Source: Sapria himalayana (Eukaryota; Streptophyta; Magnoliopsida; Malpighiales; Rafflesiaceae). From it: DNA of 64,000 bases. The stretch covers positions 1,907,969 to 1,971,968 of the forward strand of contig JAREIK010003088.1 of the NCBI GenBank assembly GCA_029783825.1, written 5' to 3'. Made by a program: the position numbers and the translations under genes. The notes beneath the pieces were generated by a model. That model searched no databases. It was not told where the DNA came from and saw nothing but the letters and a program-made list of their open reading frames with translations. Of the stretch, positions 1 to 10,843 are shown in pieces (the stretch's first letter is position 1; each line of letters begins with the position of its first letter).

Positions 1-660
1 AATGGTTGGTTTAAGTAGTGGTAGAAGGTCACCAGAATAAAAATTATATGATTAAAAACAACATGAAACTAACACACACACACACACAACTACGACCAAA
101 TAAAAACAACAATCAAATAACTTCTAAAATTACTCAATAATAATTAAAATACAATCACCTATAATGTCAAAATTATACGATTCATAATTCGATTTATAAT
201 TTGATTAATAATTCAGAAGATAAACGATAATACTCTTTAAAAGAATTAAAAATATGCAAGAATCAAAGAATGAATTGCTGAATAACAAATCAATTCACAT
301 GAATTGATTATAATAATGATTATCAAGTGAACAAGATCCTTAAAAAATCAAAAAAATCAAAAAAAAATAATACCAAAAAAAATATACCAACTGAAGAAAT
401 TAATTAACGCGAAAAAATAACTACAACATTTGGTATTATAAATTTATAATAAAAAAAACAAAAAAATACTAAAAAAATCACAAAAATTAAAATTAAAATA
501 CAAAAAAAAATTACCAACTATAAAAAATGAGAATTAATTAATGTGAAAAAAATCACAAAAAATTCAATTCAAATTCGACTCTCGATTCACTAATCAAGCA
601 TTTCGATTCTCGATTCGAATCTCAATTTAACAACTATACAATCACCACATTCAAAGAAAA
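1..660. other. AT-rich sequence beyond the second SLU7 copy
   Basis: No gene is seen. By position this would be the second intron of the left SLU7 copy (minus strand, running out of the window). It stops matching the intron of the full SLU7 gene at about 660. Between about 540 and 640 there are repeated motifs of the attcgaatc/gattcg type, possibly one end of an unrecognised repeat. Confidence 0.5.
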
Positions 661-692
661 AAGAAAGAAAGAAATTAATTTCAATAACTTAC

Positions 693-1484
693 TGGCCTCT
701 CAGCATTGAGGTACCAAGGGGCCGAAGACATATATTGTGGGATATGAGGATTAATTTCTTTTCCATCCTCATCAACCTCAGCTGGTGCAAGCCCAGCCTT
801 GCGTGCTTCCTCCAATTCCAGCTGCTTTCGATGATCCTCCCTTGACTTGAATGCCACTGCATTCATTAAAAACAAGCCAGTTTCCAACCCATTCCCATGA
901 GCATAAATCAGCATAAGAACATAAACGGGAAGAGATTTGCTACGAGAAACACCCAGAATCAACAAATCAGCTTAGCACAGTCGACTATTGGCCCAATCAA
1001 ATAAAAACTAAATTTTTCTAGAATTCAAACTTAGCACGCGGAAATCCATCACCAGCACCTCGCTTGATAAACATTTGACAAAAGGAATTTGATCGGATAA
1101 AAAAAATAACATCAAGAGCACGTGATCGTAGTTTGCAGAGATCCTCGCCGCTGAACCCAAAGTCATTCTCAATCCTCAATGGTGAAAAACACGAATTACT
1201 TGTCATACTTCACAACGAGGAATAAATAGCGTCGGAATCATAATTTCCGACTCTGATTACTCGCAGCAGAGAAAAACAAACAATGAAAGGTTCTTAGTAA
1301 AGGGATGATCAAATTTTCAGGTCAATCGAAGAACAAATAAGTTCGCTTTCGAAGTGGCATGTAAGATCTCATCAAGGACCTAAACGCATGTTCACCATGC
1401 AAGCCCAAATTATGACCTCGTCGAACTTCTTTAACTGTACCAAACATGTCAACGAAGACAAAATGTACCTGAAGCGGTCGCCAT
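693..1484 (-). CDS. SLU7: pre-mRNA splicing factor SLU7, second copy, 5' part only
   Basis: Two exons are visible on the minus strand: exon 1 at 1469-1484 (16 bp, starting ATGGCGACC) and exon 2 at 693-856 (164 bp), joined by a GT-AG intron. Together they encode the first 60 residues of SLU7, from [13 protein letters not shown] to the [12 protein letters not shown] block, with no stop or frameshift and a normal GTAAGT donor after exon 2. SLU7 is a second-step splicing factor that helps select the 3' splice site. The zinc-knuckle exons are not in this copy's visible part. In the complete gene the next exon lies 3.5 kb downstream, so here it would fall outside the window; whether this is a full paralog or a 5' fragment cannot be decided. 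Confidence 0.8.
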
Positions 1485-1552
1485 TATCAACTTTCAGGAT
1501 TCAAATCCCTAACAAAAAACACGTCCCGAACGATTAATCAAAATAGAAATGG

Positions 1553-1560
1553 TATTTATA
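1553..1560 (-). promoter_or_regulatory. TATA box of the left SLU7 copy
   Basis: TATAAATA on the minus strand, about 70 bp upstream of the ATG at 1484. It sits in the same context as the TATA box of the complete SLU7 gene at 34175-34182. Confidence 0.6.
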
Positions 1561-1794
1561 ATCCAGCCCCACGAACGAGGGGAAATCAAGACGAAAATCG
1601 TTATGTTCCGACCAGCAACAGAGGGAGAGCTGATCACAGGTCTGGTCCCCTCTGAAGATTGACGAACGAGAGATGGCGGCGTCCGCAAAGGGCAGCGGGT
1701 GGGAATTCAGATGTTCGGGAATGGTAATCTGGTAAATAACAAAAGAAAATAAATAAATAAATAAAATTAATGATTCATTTATCCGAAAAAAAAT

Positions 1795-2203
1795 GGGGAA
1801 TAATATTTTGGTGCACTCTCCAAAAAATAATCAAAAAATCATTAACTCATATATTAATATTTGAAAAACTCTTAAATCTTTAAAATTTATTGCACTAAAA
1901 CATATAAATACTAATATATCCTCAATAAATTTATTGCACTAAAACATATAAATACTAATATACCCCCCCCCCTCCTATCCAATGACAAACTCGGCTGAAG
2001 AGGTCGTAGAGGTGCGAGTTTTACAGGGGAGAGATGGTAGAGATGGGGAGTGAATGTTTATTAAGGGTATTTTAGGGTTTATATGTTTGCACGCACCAAA
2101 TTTTAATATGTTTAGTGTTTGGTGTATTATTTTTCAAATATTAATAGATGGGTTAATGATTTTTTAATTATTTTGTGGGGAGTGCAACAAAACACAATTC
2201 CCC
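1795..2203. mobile_element. long-TIR MITE / foldback element in the left SLU7 promoter
   Basis: The element begins GGGGAATAATATTTTGGTG and ends CAACAAAACACAATTCCCC. The two ends are imperfect inverted repeats of about 70 bp or more, sharing the caaaaaatcattaac and attaatatttgaaaaa segments. It has no coding capacity. The interior contains a tandem duplication of about 44 bp (attgcactaaaacatataaa motif, about 1887-1975) and a short G-rich block. The element is flanked by A-runs, so a target duplication cannot be resolved. The equivalent copy at 33206-33935 is larger, so this one probably carries an internal deletion. Confidence 0.75.
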
Positions 2204-2285
2204 AAAAAAACAATCAAAGAATATATATATTTATATTAATCTTTATGTTTAACCATTGGGTTTCATTCCAACTTCTACATATATT

Positions 2286-2320
<35 letters not shown>

Positions 2321-2397
2321 CATACATACACACACACACACACGCGCGCATATATATAAGTGAACATCACTTGTATATAAATAAAAACAGCAAGAGC

Positions 2398-5174
2398 TCA
2401 GAGCTCATAAGCAGGAAACCGAGCCAGGGAAGGGTCCAGCATGTCGTAGAAGAGAAAGGCCATCCCTGCGAGGCCCTCGAAGAGAGAATAGGGGCGATCA
2501 CCTGAATGCATGCTTCCTTCCGAGATAAGTTGGGGAGCTCTCTCATGGAGAAAGCAAGCAAACGCCTTGGCTCTGTGCAAGTATTTCTCGTCGTTGGTCA
2601 GCCGGAAAAGGGAAAGAAACACGTAGGCATTTCCGCTGATGCCATGACACACCCCCACTCGCCTCAGCAGTCCCCTCCTCCACACCACCTCTCCTGCTTC
2701 AATCGCTGCTTTTGCAAACTCCTCTTCTCCAAAAACCTTAACACGCACCAAACATTTATAATAGAAAATCACCATCTTTTATCTAGCCCACATAACACAA
2801 TACACACACACGCACACGCACACGCACACGCACACACACATACATGCACGCACACGCACGCACGCAAACATGCACGCACACGCACGCACGCAAACATGCA
2901 CGCACACGCACGCACGCAACGCACGCACGCAAACATGCACGCACACGCACGCACGCACACGCACGCACGCAAACATGCACGCACACGCACGCACGCAAAC
3001 ATGCACGCACACGCACGCACGCAAACATGCACACGCACAAACACGCACACGCACACGCACGCACACGCACGCACACGCACGCACACGCACACACACACAT
3101 ACACATACACGCACATATATGTTCATTTATATTGGAATATTTATTCATATATATTTTGCATATGGGCATGGCCATATATATTTGAATCATTCATGCACAA
3201 TTTAAGGCAACATGCCAAATTGTTTGTGCGTGCGTGCATGTGTGTGTGTGTGTTTGGAGGCACGGCACCAAAACCCTAGGATTTTAAAATTTTGACCAAC
3301 CCAACCCAAATCATGCCGAACCTAACGGATTTTGGGCCTCAGGCCCATGATGTGCCTGCCCTCCCAAGAACCGTGTCATGCATTGCAAGGGCAAAATAAC
3401 TCGGATGGGCCTGGAAAACCCCGGCCGAGCCGGCCCAGCACATTTGACACCTCTATATAACTCTATACTCATTGAGAGATTGAATATCGGCATATGTCTC
3501 TCACTCCGGACCTTATTAAGCACTAAGTATGAAGGGTACCTAGTGCTTGATAAGATCCAGAGAGAGAGAGAGAGAGAGAGAGAGAGTCTAACGTCCTCTG
3601 ACACCAAAATGATGGGAGTATCCAGGCCTAAAGCCCTAAATCCAATAAAAAAAGCTAGAACTAGGTATATTAATTTTACTAATTTCATGATTAAAAAAAA
3701 TGTATACTATATATATATATATTAATTTAAAAATTAAAATTCATATAGTTAACCCTGATAATATCATGATTTTGATTTCAGGATGGAAGATAATGTTGAC
3801 AAAATACCTAAAAAAAATAAAGAGAAGAACTTGATTTTTCCAATTTAATATATAAGAAGAAAACATGAATACTTTGGTATTTCAAGAAAAAAAATAAAAA
3901 AGTATACAATAAAATAAAACATGTGGCAAGGCATGAAGAACAAGCCCCTTTGTTTTTGACCGATCGAGAAATTATGCGCACTAAGCAAAACATCACCTTT
4001 TAGAATATACTATAAAGTGAGGTATATCTAACCTCACTTCAACATGATTATATAGGCAGAGTTGATCGAGAATAAGGGTATCTAAATAGAACTAATCAAA
4101 GAAAGTACTGAGAGAAGAGACTTTACTAAGGGCACCTCAACATCATATTATGCTATGAAAAAGTAAGAAGAATCAAATGAGCTCAAAAGATAGGAAAACT
4201 CCTTATAATCTCTTCGACATCAATAGTTGCCTTGAAAAAGTTAATATCTCGATAATCTTATCCTCGAAAGTCAATGAGGCCAGCCTGACAAGTTTTGAGC
4301 TCAAAATCTACCACTCTTGGATGAAGATACTTATAATTGTACCAAAACATGACCTCTAATATGCACATTCACCATAAATACTTCTCAGAAGATCAGCCAT
4401 CTCATTACTATTCTCACTCAAAACACATTTAACTTTAAAATTCTTATGAGATCCAATATGTTAACACTTGTGTAATCACTGGTGTCAAGGAAGCACGAAC
4501 ACGGCTCCCTACAGTCATCTCCACGTGTCCGACACCTGGACACATAGACACATGGACACGACACAGATACGTGTCCGATACGCCACGTGGCATATCATTG
4601 CACAATCCGTATCCGATACGCCACGTGGCGTATCGGATGGTTGCGTCAGCAGCCGTATCCATGTCTATAGTGCCCGACGTTGGCCACTGGCAGGGGGCGG
4701 GCGCGATTTGTGGGTGAGGCAGGGAGCGGGCACGATTTGAGGGAGAGGCAGGAGCGGGGGCGATTTGAGGGGAGAGGAAGGGGCGGCGAGAATTGAGGGT
4801 AAAGGCAAGGGCGGCGCGAATTGAGGGGAGAGGCAGGGGCGGGCGTATTTGTGTGGAGATGTGGCATAAAATAAAATATTTTTATAAAATAAAATAAAAT
4901 ATTTTTATTTTATAAAATAAACAATGTATATTTATTTTATATAATAAAATATTTTAATTTAATTTAATTTAATGAATTTTATAAAATACCTAATATTTAT
5001 AATTAATAATTTTTATTTTTATTTTTATTTTTTTTATCATGTCATATCCTAGCCATATCTGTATCCTAGTTTTTTAGAATTTGTTATGTCCCCGTATCTT
5101 GCCGTGTCGTATCCCCGTGTCCGTGTCCGTGTCCGTGCTTCTTAGACTGGTGTCTCCTTTCCCTCCATTATATG

Positions 5175-5205
<31 letters not shown>

Positions 5206-8200
5206 CAAAATGAATGAGTTATAAGATGAGAGATTACACTGGCAGCTTTTGCAAGGGCGAGAGCAACTCCAGGAGCACCGTGACACCAATGCACGAGACG
5301 ATCATCTTTGCTACCTTCACTTGAGGGATAATTACCACTGGTAAAATTATTTCTAATCATATGCCGCAAAGTTTCCTTTACATCCTCCGACTCATCAGGT
5401 CTCAGCTCCAAGTGCATCAATACATGTAATATCCCGGCCAATCCATGAGCAGCGCCCCAATACTTCCTTCCATGCCACTCGTACATTAGTGGAGAATCAT
5501 CCGTGGATTGACTTCTACCAGCTTGAATTATCTTCTCCACAATTGGTCTCTTTGGAAGTTCGAAATCAATATTAGAACAAAAATAAAAAAGAAAAAGAAA
5601 ATACATTTCTAACGATATTTGATCTCAACGCGAAGAAAATAATGACTTACGATGTAACTAGTAGATATAGTTTCAAAGCCAATATGCAGGTTTACGAACG
5701 AGCATGCCCAGAGAACCCCAGCTCTCCCATACAACAACTCATGTGGCGAATCACTGGGAAATGTAATCTACTTCAAAATGCAAATTGACGAGGAAATTAG
5801 AGTTTACCAATAAAAATAAAAATAAAAATTGTTTAGAAACCCAAATATTACCTCTTGAAGCTGCTTCAAGTAGCTACGTAGTAATGCTCTATCACCTCTA
5901 TGCTTGGCCGTAAAGGCACCGAGAGCATAAACGCCAGCCCGCCCACACAAAAATGTAACATGCCTACCCAAAATTCACCACACAGAGACATTGTAAGTTC
6001 CTGACACAAATAACCAAAGAAAAAGCCTAGCATAAGGAAGAAGTTGCTAGTTTTCTTCATTATTGAGTGATTTTACTTGAGTGTGCGATTACACAAACAC
6101 TAACAAATAAAATTCTATTAGAACTCTTAATTTTAAAATATTTTGCTAAGAATTATATTATGATAGTTAATCACCTAGAAAATCTTAAAATTTCATGCAT
6201 GTATTGGAGATCATGACTTTGTATAATAGCAATTATGTTCATCCAAGAATGATAAATATTAAATTCAAAATTTAATCAGATACAACATCTCTAATTTTCC
6301 TAAGGCAGACCTGTCAAAATAGTAATTTCTCTCAAATCTTATGCTAAACGAAAGTTTTGTGAATTGAGCATGATTTAGCATGCTAGCAAATATATTTATC
6401 CAAGGATGATAGGTATTGGATTCAGAATTCATCAGGCTGAGCTTCTCTAATTTTTTAAGATAAAACTATCAAAATATTAATTTCTCTTAGATTTTATGCT
6501 AAACAAGAATCTCATTATCATGGATTTATTACGTATATCTTTGACCATAACTAAATACTTTATTAAAAATCCAAAATGTTGACTGGGCTGAGTGAAAAAT
6601 GTATGAGAATATTCCAATTAGAGAGCACAAGTGGAATGAAGGAGAAGCTTTTTCAATGTTCAGACATACCAACCCTATTAAGTTTAGGAAATCTGTAACT
6701 AGCCTGCGACTTGACTATGAAGAAGGACGTTGCTCTACCCTTCACGAATTGATGGGGAGCTAGAGCAACTCTCCTGAAGAGCCCGAGAGAAGGCAAAACC
6801 AATTAGCATAAAATCATAAAATGTGATATGACAGGCTAGATCTCAAGAAAGTGTCGATGTGAGACTGCCACAAGCTAAGAAGCACGGACACGAACACGGG
6901 GATACGACACAGCAGAATACGAGGACACGACAAATTCTAAAAAACTATGATATGAAAACGGCTAGGATACGGCATAATAAAAAAATAAAAATAAAAATTA
7001 TTAATTATAAATATTAGGTTTTTTATAAAATTTATTAAATTAAATTAAATTATTATATTTTATTATATATAATAAATATATATTATTTATTTTATAAAAT
7101 AAAAATATTTTATTTTATTTTATAAGATAATATTTATATTTATTTTATTTTATAAAATAATATTTAATAATTATATTATATAAAAATATATATTTTTTAT
7201 TTTATTTTATAAAAATATTTTATTTTATGTCCCTGCCTCTCCCTAAAGCACGCACGCCCGCCCCTGCCTCTCCCCTCAATCACGCCCACCCACCCCTGCC
7301 TCTCCCCACAATCACGCCCGCCCCTGCCTCTCCCCTCAAATCACGCCCGCTCCTGCCTCTCCCTCAAATCGCGCCCGCTCCTGCCTCTCCCTCAAATCGC
7401 GCCCGCTCCTGCCTCTCCCTCAAATCGCGCCCACTCCTGCCTCTCCCTCAAATCGCACCCGGCCCCTGCAAGTGGCCAACGTTGGCAACCGACGTCGTCG
7501 GACATCGGGCAGTATAGACGTGGATATGGCTGCCAACTCAACCATCAGATACGCCACGTGGCGTATCGGATACGGATTGTGCAATGATACGCCACGTGGC
7601 GTATCGGACACGTATCCGTGCCGTATTCATGTCGTGTCCAGGTGTCGAACACTTGGACACGGCTGTAGGGAGCCGTGTCCGTGCTTCCTTGGCCACAAGA
7701 ACTAAATCGCTGCATGAATGAGTAGACCCATGACAAATACAAACAATTAGAGTAATAATATCCAACATGCTGATAAGTTTGAGTAATAATACATGAGAGT
7801 CTTGCAATAGAGAAGTGCAAGTGGATTGAAGAAAAAGCCTTTTCGGAGTTCAGGCAAGCCGACCCTATTAAGTTTAGGAGACTTGCTACTAGTCTAGGAC
7901 GTAACTATAAAGAATAATGTTGATTTGCACAAACTAGCCATGAATTAGAGTCACTCTCCTAATAAACCCACAATTAATATGCAACTTAATTTCTATGAAT
8001 ACAATCAAATTGATTGTTTTCCTGTGTCGTGGAAAACCAAGAAGCAACAAACAATGACTATATCATCAACAGAGGCCAAGCATAGATCAACGGCAACAAC
8101 AATTTGTGAGTCGAAGTGGCTTACACAATTTTTAGGCCACTTGAGCGCACAATATCTAAAGAGTATGAAATTGTACAATGCTCAAAATCCAAATTTTCAC

Positions 8201-8908
8201 GAAAAAAACAAAGCATATAGAGGCTAGATGTTCACTAGTGTTCAATTGGCAGACATATTTACAAGAACAAAAGTAAAATTTCAGGTTCTACTCGACAAGT
8301 TATGTTATTATGATTTTATGACTAAAATAGGTAAAGATATGTTGGTGATTAGGGAAGAATCATCGTTCTTCTCTATAAAAAAGTGGGCATTTCATGACAC
8401 AAATTCACAAGCACGCTCGAACAAAAAGCATAGAGAGAATGGGCTCGCTTAGAAGTTCTAGAAGCGGAATCACAGGCGCTGATGATATCACTGCACAGCT
8501 GAAGATCACGCTTATTGCCAGTTACTTGATAGCTTTTAAAAAGCAAGTAAGCAGTCCCCAGCGCGCCAGAGTACACCGTGTAATCATCCACGGAGCGTAT
8601 CGATCCCCAAGTCTGAGAGATCACCTGAAGCAGACAAATGGAGACTATTGTGGCATTTCGAAGTGATAAACTCGTTGATCAATATCGGTGCAGACAACTT
8701 AATTCGGTGAAAAATCACAGCATACGAAAGCAAATACCGTGTTTTTGATGTAGTGAGCTGATGATTTAAGCGCCTCGGATAGAGCAGAAGGAGTGGAGAG
8801 CAGCTTCGACGTTGATACAGTACTCGCCTGGGGGCGAGCTTCTTCCGAGAGTGTCGATTCATCTCCGTTATAGTCTGGCAGATCGTTCGCGTAGCACCGG
8901 TCTTCCAT
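2398..8908 (-). CDS. GCL: LanC-like protein (GCR2/GCL, LANCL family), six exons
   Basis: Exons (minus strand): 8738-8908, 8449-8624, 5852-5963, 5651-5767, 5238-5549, 2398-2736. They join in frame to 408 residues, close to the usual length of about 410 for plant GCR2/GCL proteins. The seven GxxG barrel motifs of LanC proteins are all visible, including SGALGTA, CGRAGV, YGRAGV, HGLAGI, HGAPGV, HGISGN and EGLAGM. Predicted zinc ligands are Cys281 (HWCHGAPG), Cys326 and His327 (VCHGISGN). Animal LANCL proteins couple glutathione to dehydroamino acids; Arabidopsis GCR2 was proposed, and disputed, as an ABA receptor. No transmembrane segment is obvious. Intron 2 (2.5 kb) starts with GC instead of GT (tctAA|GCGAGC) and holds transposons; intron 5 (2.5 kb) holds another transposon plus (CACGCA)n repeats. 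Despite these insertions the reading frame is intact. Confidence 0.9.
2805..3106. repeat. CA/CG minisatellite in LanC-like intron 5
   Basis: A block of alternating acgcacgc and acacgcac with a higher-order unit of roughly 22-26 bp containing gcaaacatgcacgcac, repeated about six times. It consists almost entirely of alternating purine-pyrimidine dinucleotides, the sequence type that can adopt left-handed DNA. Histidine/threonine-rich and cysteine/valine-rich open frames across it are low-complexity artefacts. Confidence 0.9.
3300..3455. mobile_element. truncated copy of the TAGAGGTGTCAAACG MITE family
   Basis: GC-rich block with GGCCCA and gccggcccagca motifs that ends CATTTGACACCTCTA, matching the right terminus of the complete element at 58590-59055 with few mismatches. 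A matching left terminus was not found, so it is a 5'-truncated or decayed copy. It lies in intron 5 of the LanC-like gene. Confidence 0.6.
3508..3558. repeat. short hairpin followed by (GA)n
   Basis: Arms ggaccttattaagcactaag and its imperfect complement ctagtgcttgataagatcc flank a 12-bp loop. A pure (GA)n run of about 28 bp follows at 3559-3586. Function unknown. Confidence 0.55.
4486..5145. mobile_element. hAT-like non-autonomous element A, copy 1 (LanC-like intron 5)
   Basis: Termini are CAAGGAAGCACGAACACGG and CCGTGTCCGTGCTTCTTAG, imperfect inverted repeats, flanked by an 8-bp direct duplication ACTGGTGT (4478-4485 and 5146-5153). The following C is shared, so 9 bp (Mutator type) is also possible. 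The interior holds two G-box palindromes around CCACGTGG (about 4568-4633), a GC-rich minisatellite of about 27 bp (gcgatttgagggagaggcag type, 4690-4860), then a pure AT-rich half. No transposase coding sequence. It is inverted relative to copy 2 at 6875-7691. Confidence 0.85.
5173..5203. repeat. (GT)n microsatellite
   Basis: An uninterrupted GT run lying between the 3' edge of the hAT-like element and the exon 5 splice donor of the LanC-like gene, about 35 bp from that donor. Confidence 0.95.
6192..6515. repeat. two adjacent copies of a dispersed repeat in LanC-like intron 2
   Basis: Both copies (about 6192-6365 and 6370-6515) share the order: a caaggatgat-like segment, then atcagataca/atcaggctga, acatctctaatttt, aagataaaactgtcaaaatatt and aatttctcttaaatcttatgctaaac. 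Related copies occur at about 53630-53810, 54410-54560 and 56020-56185. No coding sequence and no termini were recognised. Confidence 0.65.
6600..7985. repeat. direct repeats of about 200 bp flanking hAT-like copy 2
   Basis: Segments at about 6600-6830 and 7795-7985 align in the same orientation, sharing agtggaatgaagg/agtggattgaag, accctattaagtttagga and agagcaactctcct/agagtcactctccta. They may be the two halves of one older repeat duplicated in tandem, or remnants of terminal repeats of a lost element. The second lies next to the Copia relic at 7979. Confidence 0.6.
6875..7691. mobile_element. hAT-like non-autonomous element A, copy 2 (LanC-like intron 2)
   Basis: Begins CTAAGAAGCACGGACACG and ends CGTGTCCGTGCTTCCTTG, flanked by the perfect 8-bp duplication GCCACAAG (6867-6874 and 7692-7699). 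It has the same organisation as copy 1 but in reverse: a longer AT-rich half, a cctgcctctccctcaaatcg minisatellite (about 7230-7465) and the palindrome ccgatacgccacgtggcgta (about 7549-7605), repeated. The 8-bp duplications suggest the hAT superfamily. No transposase is encoded. Confidence 0.88.
7979..8335 (+). mobile_element. Copia RNase H relic in LanC-like intron 2
   Basis: The translation shows the end of a Ty1/Copia RNase H domain: [11 protein letters not shown], then [22 protein letters not shown], and after an interruption [21 protein letters not shown], the usual Copia C-terminus. Stops and missing segments break it and no reverse transcriptase remains upstream, so it is an old fragment. 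It is antisense to the LanC-like gene. Confidence 0.85.
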
Positions 8909-9076
8909 TCTCGCGACACCGTCGGGAGTTCACTGACTGCTACGATGGATGATATAGTTGTCCTGTGCCGTACAACAAGACCAGAAGGCGAGAAAACACA
9001 GTGCAGAGGAAGAGATCCTGCCCATGTGTTACACTTGGAAAACATACCGCACGGCACACACCACACAACACGAGTA

Positions 9077-9840
9077 CTAGGGGTGTAACCGAGCCGAACC
9101 GAGCCGAACCGATCCGAGTATTAGGCAGTCTCGGCTCGGCTTGGTTTTAAAGGAGTAGGCTCGAGATTGTTCACGAGCCTGTTTACGAGCTGACAAGCCG
9201 AGTTGAGGGTGCTCGGGCTCGGCTCGTTTAACTTACGAGCCTGTTCACGAGCTTAGTTCACGAATTTGTTCACGAGCCTAGTTAACGAGCTTGTTCATGA
9301 GCCTATTCACGAGCTTGTTCACGAGCCTATTTATGAGCTGACGAGCTGAGTTTAAAGGTGCTCGAGATCGGCTCGTTTAACTTACGAGCCTCAAAATGAT
9401 GTTCGAGAATTAAAGAAAATGTTCATCTAAAATAGCCAACATACAACTAAATTAAAAATATAAGATAATAAAAGTTCAATTAACTTGATTGAAGTTCAAA
9501 AGTTAAAATATTCATCATGTTCATTTGTAGGAAAAATTTGTTGTGCATCAAGCCTTCTCCATGTTCACGAGCCTGGTTCACGAGCCTGGTTAATGAGCTT
9601 GCTCACGAGCCTATTCACGAGCTTGTTTACGAGCTGACGAGCCGAGTTTGAGGGTGCTCGGGCTCGGCTCGTTTAACTTACAATCCTCAAAATGATGTTC
9701 GAGCTCGGCTCGTTTAACTTACGATCCTCAAAATGATGTTCGAGTTCGGCTCGTTTAACTTAATAAACGAGTTCGAGCGAGCTTCTAACGAGCCGAACGC
9801 CGAGCAGCTCGCGAGCAGCTCGGCTCGGTTACAGCCCTAG
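9077..9840. mobile_element. TIR element C with CGAGC repeats, upstream of the LanC-like gene
   Basis: Termini CTAGGGGTGTAACCGAGC and GCTCGGTTACAGCCCTAG form an inverted repeat, extended inward by multiple ccgagccgaacc units on the left and gcagctcggctcgg on the right. The interior is a degenerate tandem array of about 12 bp (ttcacgagcctg/acgagcttg). Flanks ACACGAGTA and ACACGACAA agree at 7 of 9 positions, a possible decayed target duplication. It starts about 170 bp upstream of the LanC-like start codon, so it could lie in that promoter. Confidence 0.75.
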
Positions 9841-10152
9841 ACACGACAACTCACAAAAGCAGCCAGGAAAACAGTTTGGTGGCATTTGTTTTTTTTGGGG
9901 TGAATTATATTTTGGGTGATTAACTATAAATTTTTAAAAATTAGAAACTAAAATTTTAATAATTAACAAAAATCACAAAACTATAAATAAATTAAAAATA
10001 AGAATACTCGATTTCGTAAGTCCTAAACTAACCTCACATGTATTCCTATGACATATAAACATTTCATTATATTTTTTTCTTGGACATTCTCAGATAAATA
10101 TTGGACATTCTCCAATATATAATATTATATATAATTATATATATATATATAA

Positions 10153-10205
<53 letters not shown>

Positions 10206-10800
10206 ATATGTCATACTTTGCTTTGGCATGTGTGAGGGAGTTGTTAGGATTCAAGATATGGACATATAAACATTTTATTCATAATTGTATTCATATAAAC
10301 ATTATATTTGAATGGGTATTGATAAATATATGCATGATATTTTTACGTGTGCTTAGGTCGGAAGTAGCCTTGTAGGAGTTTATTTCCACTAAGTTTGCTC
10401 ACTCTGTTGTATGATCTCTTTCAAGTACAAGTTCATGACAGATGACAGGCCCACATGCAGGATTGCACGTGTGATGAAAACTAGATGTGGCTTGAAGTAT
10501 ATATGATGTGTTTTTATCCAACTGAGGAAATAAAAGAAAAAATGTGTATGCTACAATTAGAAACAAAATTATTTTATTATACATTTTGTTGCAATATTTG
10601 TTACGCAAGACTGGCAACATCCATACTTTTATACATACTCATGAATTTTGCTAAGTTTAACTTAATGTCATTATGCATTAAATAACCCAATCTTGCTTAT
10701 ATAAATACATAGCTTAATACCATGTGCGACACATGCATAAAAAACCAATGCACTATAAAAGAACCTGATACACATACTCATGTCATACATCAAATGATTT

Positions 10801-10843
<43 letters not shown>

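Larger units (their letters stand above)
660..2365 (-). repeat. left arm of a large inverted duplication (SLU7 promoter to exon 2)
   Basis: Read on the minus strand, this segment matches the plus strand at about 33085-35075 in the same order: a (TATG)-rich microsatellite, a long-TIR element, promoter, exon 1, intron 1, exon 2 and the start of intron 2. A 285-bp stretch spanning the end of intron 1 and exon 2 (681-965) encodes a 94-residue translation that differs from the other arm at one residue, so the duplication looks recent. The two arms are about 31 kb apart and enclose the LanC-like and xylosidase genes. Match ends were judged by eye. Confidence 0.9.

Noticed and set aside
1018..1206. 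A 62-residue open frame ([19 protein letters not shown]...) conserved in both SLU7 arms (also 34522-34716)
   Set aside because: It lies in intron 1 between proven SLU7 exons, has no recognised family, and its conservation follows from the recent duplication of the whole segment.
2506..3279. Long His/Thr/Ala-rich frame and Cys/Val-rich frames on the other strand
   Set aside because: They are translations of the CA/CG minisatellite in all frames, inside a LanC-like intron.
7227..7517. Pro/Ala/Leu-rich frame that looks like a repetitive protein
   Set aside because: It is the GC-rich minisatellite inside hAT-like element copy 2; the mirror appears in copy 1 at 4646-4867.
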